Below the pieces are notes generated by a model that did not search any database, was not told where the DNA came from, and saw only the letters and a program-made list of their open reading frames with translations. Shown here piece after piece: positions 62,990-64,000 of a DNA stretch of 64,000 bases; position 1 is the stretch's first letter, and the number at the start of each line of letters is the position of its first letter. The DNA lies in assembly GCF_029893355.1 (NCBI RefSeq), contig NZ_JARZAI010000003.1, positions 62,001 to 126,000 of the forward strand, written 5' to 3'. The position numbers and the translations under genes are program-made. This stretch comes from Kitasatospora sp. MAA4. GTDB lineage: Bacteria > Actinomycetota > Actinomycetes > Streptomycetales > Streptomycetaceae.

Positions 62990-64000
62990 TCAGCCCGTCT
63001 CGGCGACGGCCTCGGCGAACTGCGCCTGGTAGAGCTTGGCGTACGCGCCCTCGGCGGCGATCAGCTCGTCGTGCGAGCCCTGCTCGACGATCGCGCCGTT
63101 CTCCATCACCAGGATCACGTCGGCGTCCCGGATGGTGGAGAGCCGGTGGGCGATGACGAAGCTGGTCCGGCCGGTGCGCAGGGTGGCCATGGCCCGCTGG
63201 ATGAGCACCTCGGTACGGGTGTCCACCGAGCTGGTGGCCTCGTCCAGGACCAGGATGCTCGGCTGGGCGAGGAACGCCCGGGCGATCGTGATCAGCTGCT
63301 TCTCGCCCGCGCTGACGTTGGTGCCCTCGTCGTCGATCACCGTGTCGTAGCCGTCCGGCAGGGTGCGGACGAACCGGTCGACGTGCGCGGCCTTCGCCGC
63401 TTCGATCACCTGCTCACGCGTTGCACCCACCGACCCGTACGCGATGTTGTCGGCGATGGAGCCGCCGAACAGCCAGGTGTCCTGGAGCACCATGCCGATG
63501 CCGGAGCGCAGTTCCTCGCGGGACATCGCGGCGATGTCCACCCCGTCCAGGGTGATCCGGCCGCCGCTGACCTCGTAGAACCGCATCAGCAGGTTGACCA
63601 TGGTGGTCTTGCCGGCCCCGGTCGGACCGACGATCGCCACCGTGTGGCCGGGCTCGACCTTCAGCGACAGGTCCTCGATCAGCGGCTTGTCCGGGTCGTA
63701 GCGGAAGGCCACGTCCTCGAAGGCCACCAGGCCGCGCAGTTCGGCCGGCCGCTCGGGGTGCAGCGGGTCGGCGGACTGCTCCTCGGCGTCCAGCAGCTCG
63801 AAGACCCGCTCCGCCGAGGCGACGCCGGACTGCACCAGGTTGGCCATCGAGGCGACCTGGGTGAGCGGCTGGCTGAACTGCCGCGAGTACTGGATGAACG
63901 CCTGCACGTCACCGATCGACAGCGCGCCGCTGGCCACCCGCAGGCCGCCGACCACCGCGACCAGCACGTAGTTGAGGTTGCTGATCAGCATCATCGCGGG
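62990..64000 (-). CDS. ABC transporter, fused permease/ATPase, partial (C-terminal part)
   Basis: The frame enters from the right edge and ends at 62990, giving about 336 residues. It contains the last part of a membrane domain ([40 protein letters not shown]) and the nucleotide-binding domain: Walker [10 protein letters not shown]-loop [17 protein letters not shown], signature VSAGEKQ, Walker [13 protein letters not shown] and the H-loop [12 protein letters not shown]. This is the multidrug or lipid-exporter type, which often works as a heterodimer with a neighbouring half-transporter. The start and any partner gene lie outside the window. Confidence 0.92.
   Translation of the reverse strand, partial: PAMMLISNLNYVLVAVVGGLRVASGALSIGDVQAFIQYSRQFSQPLTQVASMANLVQSGVASAERVFELLDAEEQSADPLHPERPAELRGLVAFEDVAFRYDPDKPLIEDLSLKVEPGHTVAIVGPTGAGKTTMVNLLMRFYEVSGGRITLDGVDIAAMSREELRSGIGMVLQDTWLFGGSIADNIAYGSVGATREQVIEAAKAAHVDRFVRTLPDGYDTVIDDEGTNVSAGEKQLITIARAFLAQPSILVLDEATSSVDTRTEVLIQRAMATLRTGRTSFVIAHRLSTIRDADVILVMENGAIVEQGSHDELIAAEGAYAKLYQAQFAEAVAETG

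Overview
The window is high-GC DNA with strong GC bias at third codon positions. Gene content and order match Streptomyces or the closely related Kitasatospora. The folC-ndk-mreB/C/D-mrdA-rodA run, the radical-SAM pair beside rne, the rplU-rpmA-obgE-proB-proA-nadD-rsfS run, and the leuS-degV-comEA-comEC-holA-rpsT-lepA run are all the conserved chromosomal core order of that group. Family assignments come from reading the proteins; no database was searched.

Layout. (1) 1-5881 is accessory: a class II lanthipeptide synthetase (lanM, cut by the left edge), a divergent SARP-type activator, and a LanKC-like protein with lost catalytic and zinc-binding residues. No convincing precursor peptide is visible. 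(2) 6010-14759 is one-carbon and nucleotide metabolism (folC, ndk) followed by the cell-shape and wall operon mreB-mreC-mreD-mrdA-rodA. (3) 14884-24456 holds the two radical-SAM-associated genes that are normally neighbours. Here they are split by about 6.6 kb (16806-23410) bounded by a 26-base near-perfect direct repeat. This decayed island carries a polysaccharide deacetylase, a HIT-like protein, small unknown genes, an IS701-type transposase remnant, an ECF sigma factor with a coupled membrane partner, a serine-recombinase remnant and a small secreted protein. (4) 24881-33869 is RNA and ribosome functions (rne, rplU, rpmA, obgE) and proline synthesis (proB, proA). (5) 33944-39765 is membrane and signalling genes: twin membrane proteins, a two-component system with a striking palindrome in front of it, an M48 peptidase and two tiny membrane proteins. 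(6) 39890-43546 is nadD, a degenerate LCP-like envelope protein, rsfS and a histidine phosphatase that appears to start at CTG. (7) 43663-44079 is three tRNA-Ala(GGC) genes. (8) 44130-48027 is an MFS transporter, a repeat-rich regulator and a nucleotide-sugar epimerase. (9) 48099-62923 is leuS behind a leucine attenuator, degV, comEA/comEC, holA, rpsT and lepA. An ABC exporter gene is cut by the right edge.

The core genes look intact and are separated by good hairpin terminators. The points that most deserve a second look are the two-synthetase lanthipeptide locus with a pseudokinase-like partner, the island and its attachment site, the leuS leader peptide, the CTG start, the comEC frame with no stop, the operator-like palindrome at 37971-38012, and the DnaA-box pair before comEA.
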